Source: Flavobacteriaceae bacterium
GTDB lineage: Bacteria; Bacteroidota; Bacteroidia; Flavobacteriales; Flavobacteriaceae
Reading direction: 5' to 3'
Length of the DNA: 64,000 nucleotides
Assembly (NCBI GenBank): GCA_003443635.1
Contig: CP031964.1
Location: forward strand, 2,760,321 to 2,824,320
Made by a program: the position numbers and the translations under genes. The notes beneath the pieces are model-generated. The model worked only from the letters and a program-made list of their open reading frames with translations. It had not been told where the DNA came from and did not search any database. This document shows, in pieces, positions 52,894 through 62,578 of the stretch (within the stretch, counting starts at the first letter, position 1; each line of letters starts with the position of its first letter).

Positions 52894-53772
52894 TTAATAT
52901 TTTAAACTTTTTAAATTCAATTTATTTTCTATCGTAATTTTCTTCACTGGCCTTCTAAATTTTAAAATATTAAACAATTGAAATACAGTCAAATAACATA
53001 TTTTAATAAACGATTTAAAATAATTAATATCTGTAAGTCCATATTTTTTAAAATTATGCATTAACAATTTCAAAATTTTAAAAGTAGGTTTAGGGTAATA
53101 CACTAAATAATAACGTAATTCATTTCTTAATTGCTTTTCAAATCTAAAATAGTTTCTCCCTTGTTGTTTTCGTTTTTCAGTATCGATTCTATGATTTATT
53201 ACAATTGAAGGTTGATACAAAATTTGAAATCCTAAATCTAATACTTCTATTGCTACAGCGGATTCTTCTCCATAAATATCCATCCAAACTGGAAATCCGT
53301 TTATGGCATCATAAACTTCTTTTTTAATAGCAAATCCACACCCTATAAAATCGTTAGTTAAGTATGATTCTCCCATATTCACTTTCTTTAAGGCATCATC
53401 ATCAGTATTAAATAATCCCTTTATTTCTTGAAAAGCAATAATCCCTAAATTATTATTTTGCTGAAACTCATTTTCCACTTGACTTATAAAATTATCACTA
53501 ATAGGATGAGCATCATCATCTAAACCTATAAAAATTTTCCCTTTTGCTTTTTTATATAAAACACTCCTTGCTGGAGAAGCACTCATACTTTTTGAATTAA
53601 TTGTCCAATTAACCCAATTAAATTCAGGTACAATCGCTTCAGTTTTAGAACAACCATCTATACATACCAAAACCTCATGAATAGATAAATTCATAAGTAT
53701 TTTAAGCTTACTTAAAGTCAAAGCTAAATCTATAGGTCGGTTTTTTGTAACAATTAAAAAGGATAATTGCAT
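52894..53772 (-). CDS. glycosyltransferase family 2-type
   Basis: This 292-residue GT-A enzyme begins with MQLSFLIVTKNRPIDLALTLSKL and has the metal motif IFIGLDDDAHPI (DDD) near residue 97. MDIYGEESAVAIEVLDLG is the acceptor-side ED-like motif. The end is basic and could rest on the membrane. It lies nine bases after the GT2-GT4 neighbours in the same transcript order. Confidence 0.9.
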   Translation of the reverse strand: MQLSFLIVTKNRPIDLALTLSKLKILMNLSIHEVLVCIDGCSKTEAIVPEFNWVNWTINSKSMSASPARSVLYKKAKGKIFIGLDDDAHPISDNFISQVENEFQQNNNLGIIAFQEIKGLFNTDDDALKKVNMGESYLTNDFIGCGFAIKKEVYDAINGFPVWMDIYGEESAVAIEVLDLGFQILYQPSIVINHRIDTEKRKQQGRNYFRFEKQLRNELRYYLVYYPKPTFKILKLLMHNFKKYGLTDINYFKSFIKICYLTVFQLFNILKFRRPVKKITIENKLNLKSLKY

Positions 53773-53777
53773 AGTTT

Positions 53778-54926
53778 TTAATCTATTGTATTTACAGTTT
53801 CATAAAGCTTTAAAATTTTAGATTGTAATATAGTGCGATTATAGTTTTTCTGGATAAATTTTACATTATAATCTTTCGCTTTCTTTCTTAAATCATCATT
53901 TAGAATTGCTTGTTCTATTAACTCTTTTATATGATTTACATCTAAAGCGTTTTCAATTAAAAATCCATTTTTTTTATTGATAATTACTTCTTCAGTAACA
54001 CCTCCAGGGTTTGATTGTATTGGAAATGCTCCCATACTCATCGCTTCCAAAAGTGCATTTGGCATCCCATCAGAAATGCTATTAGCAATATGCAAACAAC
54101 TTTTACCCATTAGTTCTAATAAATCTGTATTCTGGATAAAACTATACCTAGAATATATTGTTATTTTTAATGTTGAAAGTAATTTAGAGTTTTTAATTAT
54201 ATTTTTAAGAGAATGATCTGCACTATAAATGATTATTTTTTTATCATTAATCAAATCTTCAGACACTAACTCTAATGCTTTTAATACAATTGATGCTTTA
54301 CCTATACCATCATCGTATCCTTTTATCAAGATCGTATTTCTGTCAACCATCGGTTGAATTTTATTGATATCTACAGTTAACCCTCCATTGCCAGGGAAAA
54401 CTCCTAAAAATTTAGATTCATAACCATTATTTAATATAATATTATAATCCCTTTTACAGTCAGTAATTAAATAATCTGTTCGATCATAAAAATCTTGGGC
54501 TTGTTGTTTAGTTACCCCCATTTTTTCAAAATAAAACACATCGCTTCCCCAAGAAGAATATATAAATGGAATAGCATTTTGCTTCATTATATCTAATATT
54601 GGTAATCCAGACAATTGCATTTCAAAACAATGCACAATATCTGGTTGAATTTCATTTATTAATTCCTCAAAAACTTCTGAAACTTTATATTCATTCCTTT
54701 TTTGAATAAATGTATATAATTTAGGTAATCTCTTCTTTATACGAAATCTAAATGGGTAATCTTTTTTTAATTTCCAACCTTTTATTTGCTTAACCCAATC
54801 TATACGTTTTGATTCTGGCCCTCCATCTGTTATATCAAACCAAAAAACCTCATGCCCTGAGTTTTTCAATTGATCAACCCATTGAAAAAAATGATGATTT
54901 GGTATAGCAACCATTAAGATTTTCAT
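53778..54926 (-). CDS. glycosyltransferase family 4-type
   Basis: This GT-B enzyme (382 residues) begins MKILMVAIPNHHFFQWVDQLK. The donor domain holds ILIKGYDDGIGKASIVLKALEL and LLELMGKSCLHIANSISDGMPNALLEAMSMGAFPIQSN, with the E-x7-E-like pattern. An earlier in-frame start at 54965 would overlap the upstream GT2 gene by 38 bases and add 13 unlikely residues, so the ATG at 54926 is preferred. It is a single-domain GT4 with no membrane segment. Confidence 0.88.
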   Translation of the reverse strand: MKILMVAIPNHHFFQWVDQLKNSGHEVFWFDITDGGPESKRIDWVKQIKGWKLKKDYPFRFRIKKRLPKLYTFIQKRNEYKVSEVFEELINEIQPDIVHCFEMQLSGLPILDIMKQNAIPFIYSSWGSDVFYFEKMGVTKQQAQDFYDRTDYLITDCKRDYNIILNNGYESKFLGVFPGNGGLTVDINKIQPMVDRNTILIKGYDDGIGKASIVLKALELVSEDLINDKKIIIYSADHSLKNIIKNSKLLSTLKITIYSRYSFIQNTDLLELMGKSCLHIANSISDGMPNALLEAMSMGAFPIQSNPGGVTEEVIINKKNGFLIENALDVNHIKELIEQAILNDDLRKKAKDYNVKFIQKNYNRTILQSKILKLYETVNTID

Positions 54927-54927
54927 A

Positions 54928-55875
54928 TTAAATTTTAAATAATGATTTAAATTGAGTGTCCCCACGTTTTAACACTTTAAAAATAATATAGAAGAAATGA
55001 ATTCTTGTACACTTCAACTTCAAATTAAGATTATAACACAAATTCTCTGATTTAATAAAATCTAAACAATATGTCGCAGATTTAAAATCACGTTGCGCTA
55101 ATCCCATTCTAAAAAACCCTAAAGTCATTTTTAAAATTGCATATTTTACTCTTTTTGAATCAGTTAATTTAAGTACTGTTTTTTTTGCTTTAAAATAGGA
55201 CTCTAATCCATAATTTATATTTTTATAAAAACTATTAGTAGAGGAAAATGCACCAACACGATAATAAATAAGTGGTTCATTAATTATTTTATATTCCTTT
55301 TTATTAAAAAGTGCTCTTGCAAATAGTTCATGATCTTCTAATATATGTAAATCTTCACGAATAGGCATATAATTTTTTAACACACTTTTTTTCCATAATG
55401 GAGCTACCATCATCATTGGAAAAACACCAGAAACAAAATCTTCAAATACATTTTCTGAATATTCTATATCTGGAGTTTTATCTTTTAAGAATAAATTAGA
55501 ATTAAATTCATTATCAAATTCTTGTAATTTACAAACTACAAAATCGGCTGTATCAATTGCATTTCGTTTCTTTAACAAATGCTCTGGGTGCATTACGTCG
55601 TCACTATCAAAAAACTGAATATAATCTCCTAAAGCTTTACTAAATGCGAAATTTCTGCACGAGCTTGGTCCTTTTTTTAAATGGCTTGGTCTGCTAAATA
55701 TTTGAAATCGTGAATCATCACTTGTATAATCGTTACATATATCTATAGTATTATCCGTACTCCCATCATCTACAATAATACATTCCCAATTCTCATAAAT
55801 TTGTTTTTTAATAGATTGTAACGTTTCAATTATTAAATGTGACCTATTGTATATTGGAATAAGTATAGATATCAT
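54928..55875 (-). CDS. glycosyltransferase family 2-type
   Basis: The 315-residue GT-A enzyme has MISILIPIYNRSHLIIETLQSI as its start and WECIIVDDGSTDNTIDIC. The metal site is DYIQFFDSDDVMHPEHL. LEDHELFARALF carries the acceptor-side motif. It is closely similar in layout to the GT2 at 56808-57770 (both have the NWECII-DDGSTD, SRF and PxHLxxGxxSCRN segments), suggesting an internal duplication in the cluster. Confidence 0.92.
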   Translation of the reverse strand: MISILIPIYNRSHLIIETLQSIKKQIYENWECIIVDDGSTDNTIDICNDYTSDDSRFQIFSRPSHLKKGPSSCRNFAFSKALGDYIQFFDSDDVMHPEHLLKKRNAIDTADFVVCKLQEFDNEFNSNLFLKDKTPDIEYSENVFEDFVSGVFPMMMVAPLWKKSVLKNYMPIREDLHILEDHELFARALFNKKEYKIINEPLIYYRVGAFSSTNSFYKNINYGLESYFKAKKTVLKLTDSKRVKYAILKMTLGFFRMGLAQRDFKSATYCLDFIKSENLCYNLNLKLKCTRIHFFYIIFKVLKRGDTQFKSLFKI

Positions 55876-55879
55876 ATTA

Positions 55880-56800
55880 TCACTTTTTTATAAGCCATAA
55901 GTTCCCGCCATGATTATTATACATTAATGGTAGTTTTTTAAAAGCATTTTTATGATGTTTATGTAAATAGTGAGAGAAAAATAATATTTCAAATTCTTTA
56001 TTATACATTAAAAAAGCTTTAACTATATAATCTTCATTCCAATTTCTGCCTTGAAATACCCATTTTTTAGGATACTCAAAAGGATAAAAGATATCATGAA
56101 AATGAATTAAAACGCCACTTTTTAATCGCGGTAGTATTTCAAATAAAATAAAATTGACATCACTACCTGTTTTAGATACATGAGTACTATCTATAAAAAG
56201 AATATCTCCAGATTCAAGAGATTCAAATATATTAATTGGTACATTTTGAATAAACGATTCAATTATAGTAGTAGATATTTTATCTTTCTCTAAAATCAAA
56301 TCATACAATCGCTCTGGGTAAGGCTCTATGAATGTTAAATCAATTTGATTTTGAAAAAAACAAGCATTTACATCCAACATCAATGCAGAGCTATAACCTG
56401 ATCCAGCTTCTATTATCTTCTTTGGTTTATAGTTTCTAATCATTCCATATAATGAAATTGCATCTGAATAAGAATAAAATCCGTTTTTAAAAAAATACCT
56501 TAATCCTTCTTTTTTAGTGTCCTCAAAAGGTATTTCATCATAGTATTCTTCAAAGGATTGAATAGTTTGTAGCTGTTTACCTATATTCAAGTCAACTCCT
56601 AAAACCTCATTTACAGTTTCATTTTTCCATATTTCATTTTCTCTCTTTCTTACTTCATCTATAGAAATTATAGTTGAATAATAATGTCCTGCAGGATATA
56701 TTGTATTCGATTTAAAATTTTGATTCTCTTTATATAATGTTTTTATATAAGGAAGTTTATTTAAGAAAGATTTGATTTGTTTTTTTAGTTTGCCGAACAT
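55880..56800 (-). CDS. class I SAM methyltransferase (Methyltransf_24-like)
   Basis: This protein (306 residues from the chosen ATG) has IIEAGSGYSSALMLDVN as SAM motif I, FIEPYPERLYDLI as the acidic strand, and ILFIDSTHVSKTGSDVNFIL and LIHFHDIFYPFEYP as later metal-site-like acidic stretches. It should methylate a hydroxyl of a sugar in the glycan. An upstream in-frame ATG at 56863 overlaps the next gene by 56 bases; the ATG at 56800 has AGGAAA about 12 bases before it and gives MFGKLKKQ. It is one of three methyltransferases in the cluster. Confidence 0.85.
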   Translation of the reverse strand: MFGKLKKQIKSFLNKLPYIKTLYKENQNFKSNTIYPAGHYYSTIISIDEVRKRENEIWKNETVNEVLGVDLNIGKQLQTIQSFEEYYDEIPFEDTKKEGLRYFFKNGFYSYSDAISLYGMIRNYKPKKIIEAGSGYSSALMLDVNACFFQNQIDLTFIEPYPERLYDLILEKDKISTTIIESFIQNVPINIFESLESGDILFIDSTHVSKTGSDVNFILFEILPRLKSGVLIHFHDIFYPFEYPKKWVFQGRNWNEDYIVKAFLMYNKEFEILFFSHYLHKHHKNAFKKLPLMYNNHGGNLWLIKK

Positions 56801-56807
56801 AATTACT

Positions 56808-57770
56808 TTATTTCCTAAAAAAGATAATTTTAAGTATGTATATATTAGATTTAAATATATCAAAACTACTTATTTCATTATTTGAATATACAAACCTTAA
56901 TTTCTTATAATATTTAAACACATCTGTTAAACGTTTCAATAATTTGCTTTCAAATCTTAACCCTGCATAAAAAGCCCATATTGCTTTCTTTGCAATGACT
57001 TTATTAAAATGCGTATCTACATTTAAATCTTTATTAGATGCTAATTTTAAACACTGATATCTATAATAAAAAATATCATATAATTTTTTCTTAGTTATAT
57101 TAGTTTTAGAGCTAATTTGACTCTTATCTCCATCTCCGCTTCTAATAGTTGCTAAAACTATATCTAAAACTTTTATGTTAGGCTTTAAAGCTAGCATTCT
57201 TATATGAAATTCATTATCTTGATAACGTTGAATCGTTTCATCAAAAAGAAGTTTACCTTCTAGGAAAGAGCGTTTCCATAAAAACCCACAGGTTTGAATT
57301 TCTATAGCTTCCATAGCATAATTGTAGAATAAATTTCTCTCATTATTGTAATCAAATTTACTAGTTCTATATTCAGTAATTTGATAATTTGCATAGTTAT
57401 TTCTATGCAGAACTGCATCTGTATTAGTTTGAAAAGCTTTTACTTTTTCTTCTAAGAAATTAGGTTGCATAATATCATCACTATCAAACCAATTGATATA
57501 ATCGCCTTTAGCTAATGTAAATCCATAATTTCGACAACTATTGGCTCCTCTTACTAGATGATTTGGTCTATCAAAATATTTAAATCTAGAATCTGTTTGT
57601 AAATACGTCTCCATTGTTTGTTTAGTATGATCTGTACTACCATCATCAATTATAATACACTCCCAATTAGTATAAGTTTGTGCAACGATTGTATCTAATG
57701 TTTTTTTTACAATGCTTTCACGATTAAATATCGGAATAATTATAGAGATTAGTGGAGAAGATAAAGTCAT
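56808..57770 (-). CDS. glycosyltransferase family 2-type
   Basis: This 320-residue GT-A enzyme has MTLSSPLISIIIPIFNRESIV, the UDP-binding IIIDDGSTDHTKQT, and the metal motif DYINWFDSDDIMQPNFL. QRYQDNEFHIRMLAL carries the acceptor-side DNE motif. It parallels the GT2 at 54928-55875 over most of its length. The gap behind it (57771-57851) holds no clear signal. Confidence 0.92.
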   Translation of the reverse strand: MTLSSPLISIIIPIFNRESIVKKTLDTIVAQTYTNWECIIIDDGSTDHTKQTMETYLQTDSRFKYFDRPNHLVRGANSCRNYGFTLAKGDYINWFDSDDIMQPNFLEEKVKAFQTNTDAVLHRNNYANYQITEYRTSKFDYNNERNLFYNYAMEAIEIQTCGFLWKRSFLEGKLLFDETIQRYQDNEFHIRMLALKPNIKVLDIVLATIRSGDGDKSQISSKTNITKKKLYDIFYYRYQCLKLASNKDLNVDTHFNKVIAKKAIWAFYAGLRFESKLLKRLTDVFKYYKKLRFVYSNNEISSFDIFKSNIYILKIIFFRK

Positions 57771-57851
57771 TACATTATACTACATATTTACATTAAGAAA
57801 AATCATCAAAGTTTTTATTTTATAAAAAAAAGGTATAACTCTATTCAATAT

Positions 57852-58892
57852 TTAATTATAATCATTATCAAGGTAGTTATAAATTTGTTCTTTATTTAAC
57901 CCTTTCATTCTATAAATGTATTTTTTAAAATGCTTTGAATAAAAAAGTTTCTTAAACATTTTCTCTGACAAAAAATAATTTATAGTATTCTTTTTAAGAA
58001 GTTTAAGTTGTTTAAAGTCATTATAAACCTTGTTTTCATCATTTAGTCTAGTAAACTCTTCTTCCATCCAAGGTTCTAAACTATTTCCAAGATGATATGC
58101 ATAATTGTCATAGGTTGCCAATCTATACCCTCCATACTTCAATACAGGTTTATCTAAATACAAAGATTCACTATTACCCCCAAGTTTAAATTTGCTATTA
58201 AATTTAGGAAGCTTATTAAATACTTCTCGTTTATAAGTTCCAACAAAATGTGAATTGCCAATAACTGCTAAAACATCATTTTTTGCTTTTAAAGTCGCCA
58301 CAACATCTTTTAATTTTTCGCTTAATCCTGGCCAGCTTATACTTTTAGCAAATCGTGTTAATGCTTCAGGATTCTTCACTGGTGAAAATTTTAAACGTTT
58401 GGAAAACAAATAGCGTTTCCAAATATTACTTGTTAACCTTAATTGTGTACGATACATAGGTACTGGACTTATCATCCCAGCTTTAGGAAAAGATTCAAAA
58501 GCAATAATAATTTCTTTCTCCCAATTATTTAAAAATAAAACATCAGCATCAGTAATTGTAATTAACCGTTCTTCAGCAGTACGCAATGCTTTTAAAATAC
58601 TATTAATTTTTCCAATATTCTCTTTCTCTACAATGAGTTCATCTATATGATTCTCATTTTGTAAGTTCATTAATTTTATATTGACAGAATCATTACTTCC
58701 ATTGCTTATAACAGATATTTTTATTGGAGATAATGCTGTTTTTCTTATCGAAAACAAGCACAATTCAAAAATTCGAAATGCATCAGTGTAATACCCTTCT
58801 TCATTTGGAATGTATAGAGGAATAATAACTCTATGAGAACACATACTAAGCTTTATTTTTTCATTCCTTATAACGTTCTTACCTTTTCTCAT
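57852..58892 (-). CDS. divergent GT2-like glycosyltransferase
   Basis: This 346-residue protein has a GT-A core without the canonical first motif. Typical parts are RVIIPLYIPNEEGYYTDAFRIFELCLFSI, IKISVISNGSNDSV and LITITDADVLFLNNWE (DxD at the metal site). GNSHFVGTYKREVFNKLPKF marks the acceptor side. Its ATG forms a four-base overlap with the upstream stop, which fixes the start. A long N-terminal basic stretch precedes the first strand. The sugar is unknown. Confidence 0.75.
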   Translation of the reverse strand: MRKGKNVIRNEKIKLSMCSHRVIIPLYIPNEEGYYTDAFRIFELCLFSIRKTALSPIKISVISNGSNDSVNIKLMNLQNENHIDELIVEKENIGKINSILKALRTAEERLITITDADVLFLNNWEKEIIIAFESFPKAGMISPVPMYRTQLRLTSNIWKRYLFSKRLKFSPVKNPEALTRFAKSISWPGLSEKLKDVVATLKAKNDVLAVIGNSHFVGTYKREVFNKLPKFNSKFKLGGNSESLYLDKPVLKYGGYRLATYDNYAYHLGNSLEPWMEEEFTRLNDENKVYNDFKQLKLLKKNTINYFLSEKMFKKLFYSKHFKKYIYRMKGLNKEQIYNYLDNDYN

Positions 58893-59704
58893 TTTACAAA
58901 AGGGCAGCTTTTTAAAAGATCTTTTTTTCTCAACTCTAAAACATCTTCTTCTTGCAATAAAACTGTTTTATTCTCGTCAAGTAAGTCTTCTATTTTTTTA
59001 ATACTCAAACTATTAGGGTTAACAAATATTTCTTTTTTCAAATAAATATTCATCGATTCAAAATAATCATAAAACTTTATATCATCACCAGATAATTTAT
59101 TCGAAAATTTTACCCAAAGAGATGGTATTCTATATGATTGACCCACTATAACTCCATGTAAAGAAGACGATATTATATTTTCGCATTCTAAAATTTCATC
59201 AGTTGTTTTTTCAACATCTTTAGTAAGCAAATTAATTACTTTTATTGTATTGTTATGATCAAACTTATTATTTACAATTTCATAATCAACAAAATGTGGT
59301 ATAATGCCTATTTTATATTTTTTTGAAGTATTATTTTCATAAAACATTGGAAGCAGTATTGCTGGATCTCCATAAACTTCAGGAACTGTATAATTCAACT
59401 CTAATAAACGTTTACGTGTTCTAGGCCCTCTAACCGCCAAAAAGGTAGCATTATTCACTTTTTCATCTTTTCTCATAATACCTCCTCCCCAGACAACAGT
59501 ATTTTTGTTAGCTGCAAAAAGTACACTTCCAATACAGATATAATATGTTTTAATTAATCTATTTAAAATTTTCTTTAAAAAGTGGTTTTTAGAAATTACA
59601 ATTTTTTTTGATAGCTTTCTAGTGAGATACAAAGACATTAAATCTCCATAGTTTTGTAAACTATCTTTTCTTTTTTCTTGCCACCAATACAATCTAATTA
59701 TCAT
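58889..59704 (-). CDS. polysaccharide pyruvyl transferase family protein
   Basis: This 271-residue protein matches the PS_pyruv_trans domain. DSLQNYGDLMSLYLTRKLS at the start and IISSSLHGVIVGQSYRIPSLWV in the second half are the two family signatures; the S-S-x-H-G loop holds the donor phosphoenolpyruvate. VRGPRTRKRLLELN is a further family segment. It should add a pyruvyl ketal to a sugar, but some family members act as glycosyltransferases. No signal peptide is present. Confidence 0.85.
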   Translation of the reverse strand: MIIRLYWWQEKRKDSLQNYGDLMSLYLTRKLSKKIVISKNHFLKKILNRLIKTYYICIGSVLFAANKNTVVWGGGIMRKDEKVNNATFLAVRGPRTRKRLLELNYTVPEVYGDPAILLPMFYENNTSKKYKIGIIPHFVDYEIVNNKFDHNNTIKVINLLTKDVEKTTDEILECENIISSSLHGVIVGQSYRIPSLWVKFSNKLSGDDIKFYDYFESMNIYLKKEIFVNPNSLSIKKIEDLLDENKTVLLQEEDVLELRKKDLLKSCPFVK

Positions 59705-59747
59705 CTATTTTTTATAAAGATTATAAAATAATGCAATCTATTATAGT

Positions 59748-60593
59748 TCATTTATTCAGAAGAACATATCTATTAAAATATCCTAAACCAAATTTCGATA
59801 AAAACTCAACAATTAAAAGTTTTAATTTAATTACTTTTCTACTACCCCATTTATTATGAAATTGTATTAACCCCTCTATCATCTGTTCATTTTCTAATAC
59901 CCAAGTCCAATTTTCTTTTACAACATATTTTGGTATTTTACTATTTAACTCAATAGGTTTTTTCTTTTGTTTTAATTCTTTAACACTAATTCCTTCTAAA
60001 TGGCTTACAAATGCTTTTGTCACCAATGCATGCTTAATATTAAACTTTCTTAACATCATTGCATAATCATTATCGGCATAATAAAAATTAAACCTTTCAT
60101 CCAATTGCTTAATATCATCAAATACTTTTTTATGTATTACTAGGCACCATCCTGTAATATGTTTTTGAATATCATAACCAACAATATAATCATTATTTTT
60201 TGTCGCTTGCTTTGAAAGTTTATTTGCATTAGCATCAAAAGGTGAAAAAGATAAAATATTTTTGTTACCCTGACTTACTTTAAGGATTTCTAACAACCAA
60301 TTTTTATCAAAAACAACATCATTATTGCTTAATATATAGAAAGTTCCTTCTGCATTATCAACGCCAATATTTAAAAATTTATGAAAGTTAAATTTTCCTT
60401 TCGGCATTATCACCTTTAAATGCTCCAAATCATAATTCCAATTATTAGTCTTATTACTTTCTATTAATATAATTTCATATTTAATCTCTGATGCTTTTGC
60501 ACTTTCAATAAAAGTAGTGAAGCAATCTAAGTTCATTTCAAAAATAGATTGATTTATAGTATTTGAGAGTACAATTAATGAAAACTTAAGCAA
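59748..60593 (-). CDS. glycosyltransferase family 2-type
   Basis: This 281-residue protein has the GT-A core with LKFSLIVLSNTINQSIFEMNL as the first strand and the metal site FYILSNNDVVFDKNWL (NND in place of the more common DDD). FNFYYADNDYAMMLRKFNI is the acceptor motif. It lies seven bases from the upstream GT2 gene on the same message. Specificity is unknown. Confidence 0.87.
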   Translation of the reverse strand: MLKFSLIVLSNTINQSIFEMNLDCFTTFIESAKASEIKYEIILIESNKTNNWNYDLEHLKVIMPKGKFNFHKFLNIGVDNAEGTFYILSNNDVVFDKNWLLEILKVSQGNKNILSFSPFDANANKLSKQATKNNDYIVGYDIQKHITGWCLVIHKKVFDDIKQLDERFNFYYADNDYAMMLRKFNIKHALVTKAFVSHLEGISVKELKQKKKPIELNSKIPKYVVKENWTWVLENEQMIEGLIQFHNKWGSRKVIKLKLLIVEFLSKFGLGYFNRYVLLNK

Positions 60594-60599
60594 AGTATA

Positions 60600-61433
60600 T
60601 TATTTTTTAATGTTCGAAATTTTATTTAAAAATCGTTTTTTTAATTTTTTATATTCAATTTTATTAAATATTCTAAAACCCAAAAAACTTGTGTGATATT
60701 TTGGAAGTAACCACCAAAACCAAGATTTATAAAATATTTTATTATTAGTAACTATATTATCTATATCATTTTGTTTTCCAAAATCTCCATAGTTATTGAT
60801 TTGTATATTAACTTTTTCAATCCATTTTTTTTTAGGAATTTGATTAAATAATACATTAATAAATCTAAAATCTGCTCCTTTCCATTCATCCCATTTTGCT
60901 AAATCTTTATATTTTGAGTGAAAAAGAATATTTGAAGTTCCAATATGATTAAGCTCTATTTTTTTTTGCTTAAAATGCTTTTTTAAGGGTAAAGTTTTTC
61001 CATTAGGGTATCTTATTTGCCAAACAATCATTGTATCATTATCCATTTTTTTAATAAGTTTTACTGCTTCTTCTAAAACTTTATGATGTAATAAACTATC
61101 GTCATCATCTAAAAATAAAATCCATCCATTTTTAACCTCTTTTAATAATTCATTACAATATAAGTTATAGGGTGCATAAATAAAGCTTTGCTTTATTTCA
61201 GGATCACTGGTTACTTTATTTACTTTTATTTTTTTTAAATCAAAAGCATTAATATAATTCAAATCATTATCATTATCATATGATATAATATGATTAAAAT
61301 TTTTATATGATTGTTGGATTATAGATTGATGGCAATTTAAAAAACCTATTGGCCTATTAGATGTTCTTGTTAGGATATTTATTAAAACATCTTCTTTTGA
61401 ATTAGATTTCATGTTGTTAATTAATTGATCCAT
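60600..61433 (-). CDS. glycosyltransferase family 2-type
   Basis: The 277-residue GT-A enzyme carries DVLINILTRTSNRPIGF as the first strand and WILFLDDDDSLLHH as the metal site with four aspartates. The C-terminal region is very lysine-rich (KKLKKRFLNKISNIKK), suggesting contact with acidic lipids. A second in-frame ATG is at residue 8. It is 23 bases from the GT4 upstream. Confidence 0.88.
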   Translation of the reverse strand: MDQLINNMKSNSKEDVLINILTRTSNRPIGFLNCHQSIIQQSYKNFNHIISYDNDNDLNYINAFDLKKIKVNKVTSDPEIKQSFIYAPYNLYCNELLKEVKNGWILFLDDDDSLLHHKVLEEAVKLIKKMDNDTMIVWQIRYPNGKTLPLKKHFKQKKIELNHIGTSNILFHSKYKDLAKWDEWKGADFRFINVLFNQIPKKKWIEKVNIQINNYGDFGKQNDIDNIVTNNKIFYKSWFWWLLPKYHTSFLGFRIFNKIEYKKLKKRFLNKISNIKK

Positions 61434-61456
61434 TTTATGAGAAAACTGAGAAGTTA

Positions 61457-62578
61457 TTAAAAGTGATGCACCGCATTTTCTATCTCTTGATCTAAAACAC
61501 CAATATGCCTTTTAATATTATAATTTGCTTTTATATTTTCTTTTCCTCTTTTACCTAATCTTTTTGATAAATTTAAATCATTCAGCAATTGAAGCATATT
61601 TTCTGTCATAGCCTCAACATCATGTTCTTCTGATAGAAGACCTGTTTCTTTGTCAATAATAACATCTGGTATTCCTGCATGTTTTGTTGAAATAACTGGT
61701 AATCCTGCAACACTAGCTTCTAAAATTGTTAGCGGAGTACCTTCCATATTTCCTGAAGCAGCTGTTATAGAATGCTGTACAAAAGCTAAAGATTTTTTAA
61801 TATGAGATCTATAGTCTTCAGGGGTAATAACACCAAGAAATATGATACTCTTTTCTAGTTTATAATACTTTACCAAGTTTTTACATACATTTAAAAGCTC
61901 TCCATTTCCTGCCATAAGTAAAAGAGCATCCGAGTGAGTTTTTAATACTTCCTTAAATGCTAAAATGGTATAATAAGGAGCTTTTTTTTCTGTAAACCTT
62001 CCTATAGCTATAAATTGTTTCTTTTTGAATTCTGGCTCAACTGTTTCAAATTCTGGTTGAGGACCATAAACATTATATAAAAGCTTCGCTGAAGGGCAAC
62101 CTAATTTTAAAAGCATATCTTCCATTTTTTTGGAAACGGCGATGATTTTGGTTGCTAATTGAAAAATTTCTTTATAATTGTTACAGTTTTTTACAATATT
62201 TGTTACACTTGCATCATAGCCATGAAAATGAACTATAATTGGCAAACCACAATCTTTTAATACTTGTTTTAAATAATAAGCATGTGTTCCATATTCAACT
62301 AAAATTACATCTATTTTATTATTTTTAATACTTTTTAAAACACTTTTATTTAAAACATATTTAGATGATTTATTAGTCAACCTTGCATATATTTTAAGGA
62401 TTATTTTAAAAAAATAAGGAACTAAATCTCCTTTGTTTTCCAGTTTTATATGATTCTCTTTCCCATAATAGTAAAATATATTCCCTTTTAAATATTTTTT
62501 ATGTGCCTGAATAAAAGTTTCAGAATATGGGTTTTGATTAGGAGTGAATAATGCTATATTTAAATTTGTTTTTTTCAT
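61457..62578 (-). CDS. glycosyltransferase family 4-type
   Basis: The 373-residue GT-B enzyme has IALFTPNQNPYSETFIQAHKKYL at the start, a Glycos_transf_4-like N-terminal domain and a Glycos_transf_1 domain with FIAIGRFTEKKAPYYTILAF. The segment GTPLTILEASVAGLPVISTKHAGIPDVI carries the E-x7 donor-binding region. The N-terminal SETFI motif is common in enzymes of colanic or exopolysaccharide clusters. The ATG overlaps the upstream methyltransferase stop by four bases. Confidence 0.92.
   Translation of the reverse strand: MKKTNLNIALFTPNQNPYSETFIQAHKKYLKGNIFYYYGKENHIKLENKGDLVPYFFKIILKIYARLTNKSSKYVLNKSVLKSIKNNKIDVILVEYGTHAYYLKQVLKDCGLPIIVHFHGYDASVTNIVKNCNNYKEIFQLATKIIAVSKKMEDMLLKLGCPSAKLLYNVYGPQPEFETVEPEFKKKQFIAIGRFTEKKAPYYTILAFKEVLKTHSDALLLMAGNGELLNVCKNLVKYYKLEKSIIFLGVITPEDYRSHIKKSLAFVQHSITAASGNMEGTPLTILEASVAGLPVISTKHAGIPDVIIDKETGLLSEEHDVEAMTENMLQLLNDLNLSKRLGKRGKENIKANYNIKRHIGVLDQEIENAVHHF

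Noticed and set aside
53778-54965. Upstream start for the GT4 gene at 54965
   Set aside because: It overlaps the neighbouring GT2 gene by 38 bases, while the ATG at 54926 leaves one base and gives a typical GT4 N-terminus.
55880-56863. Upstream start for the methyltransferase gene at 56863
   Set aside because: It would overlap the next gene by 56 bases; the ATG at 56800 has an AGGAAA ribosome site and no overlap.
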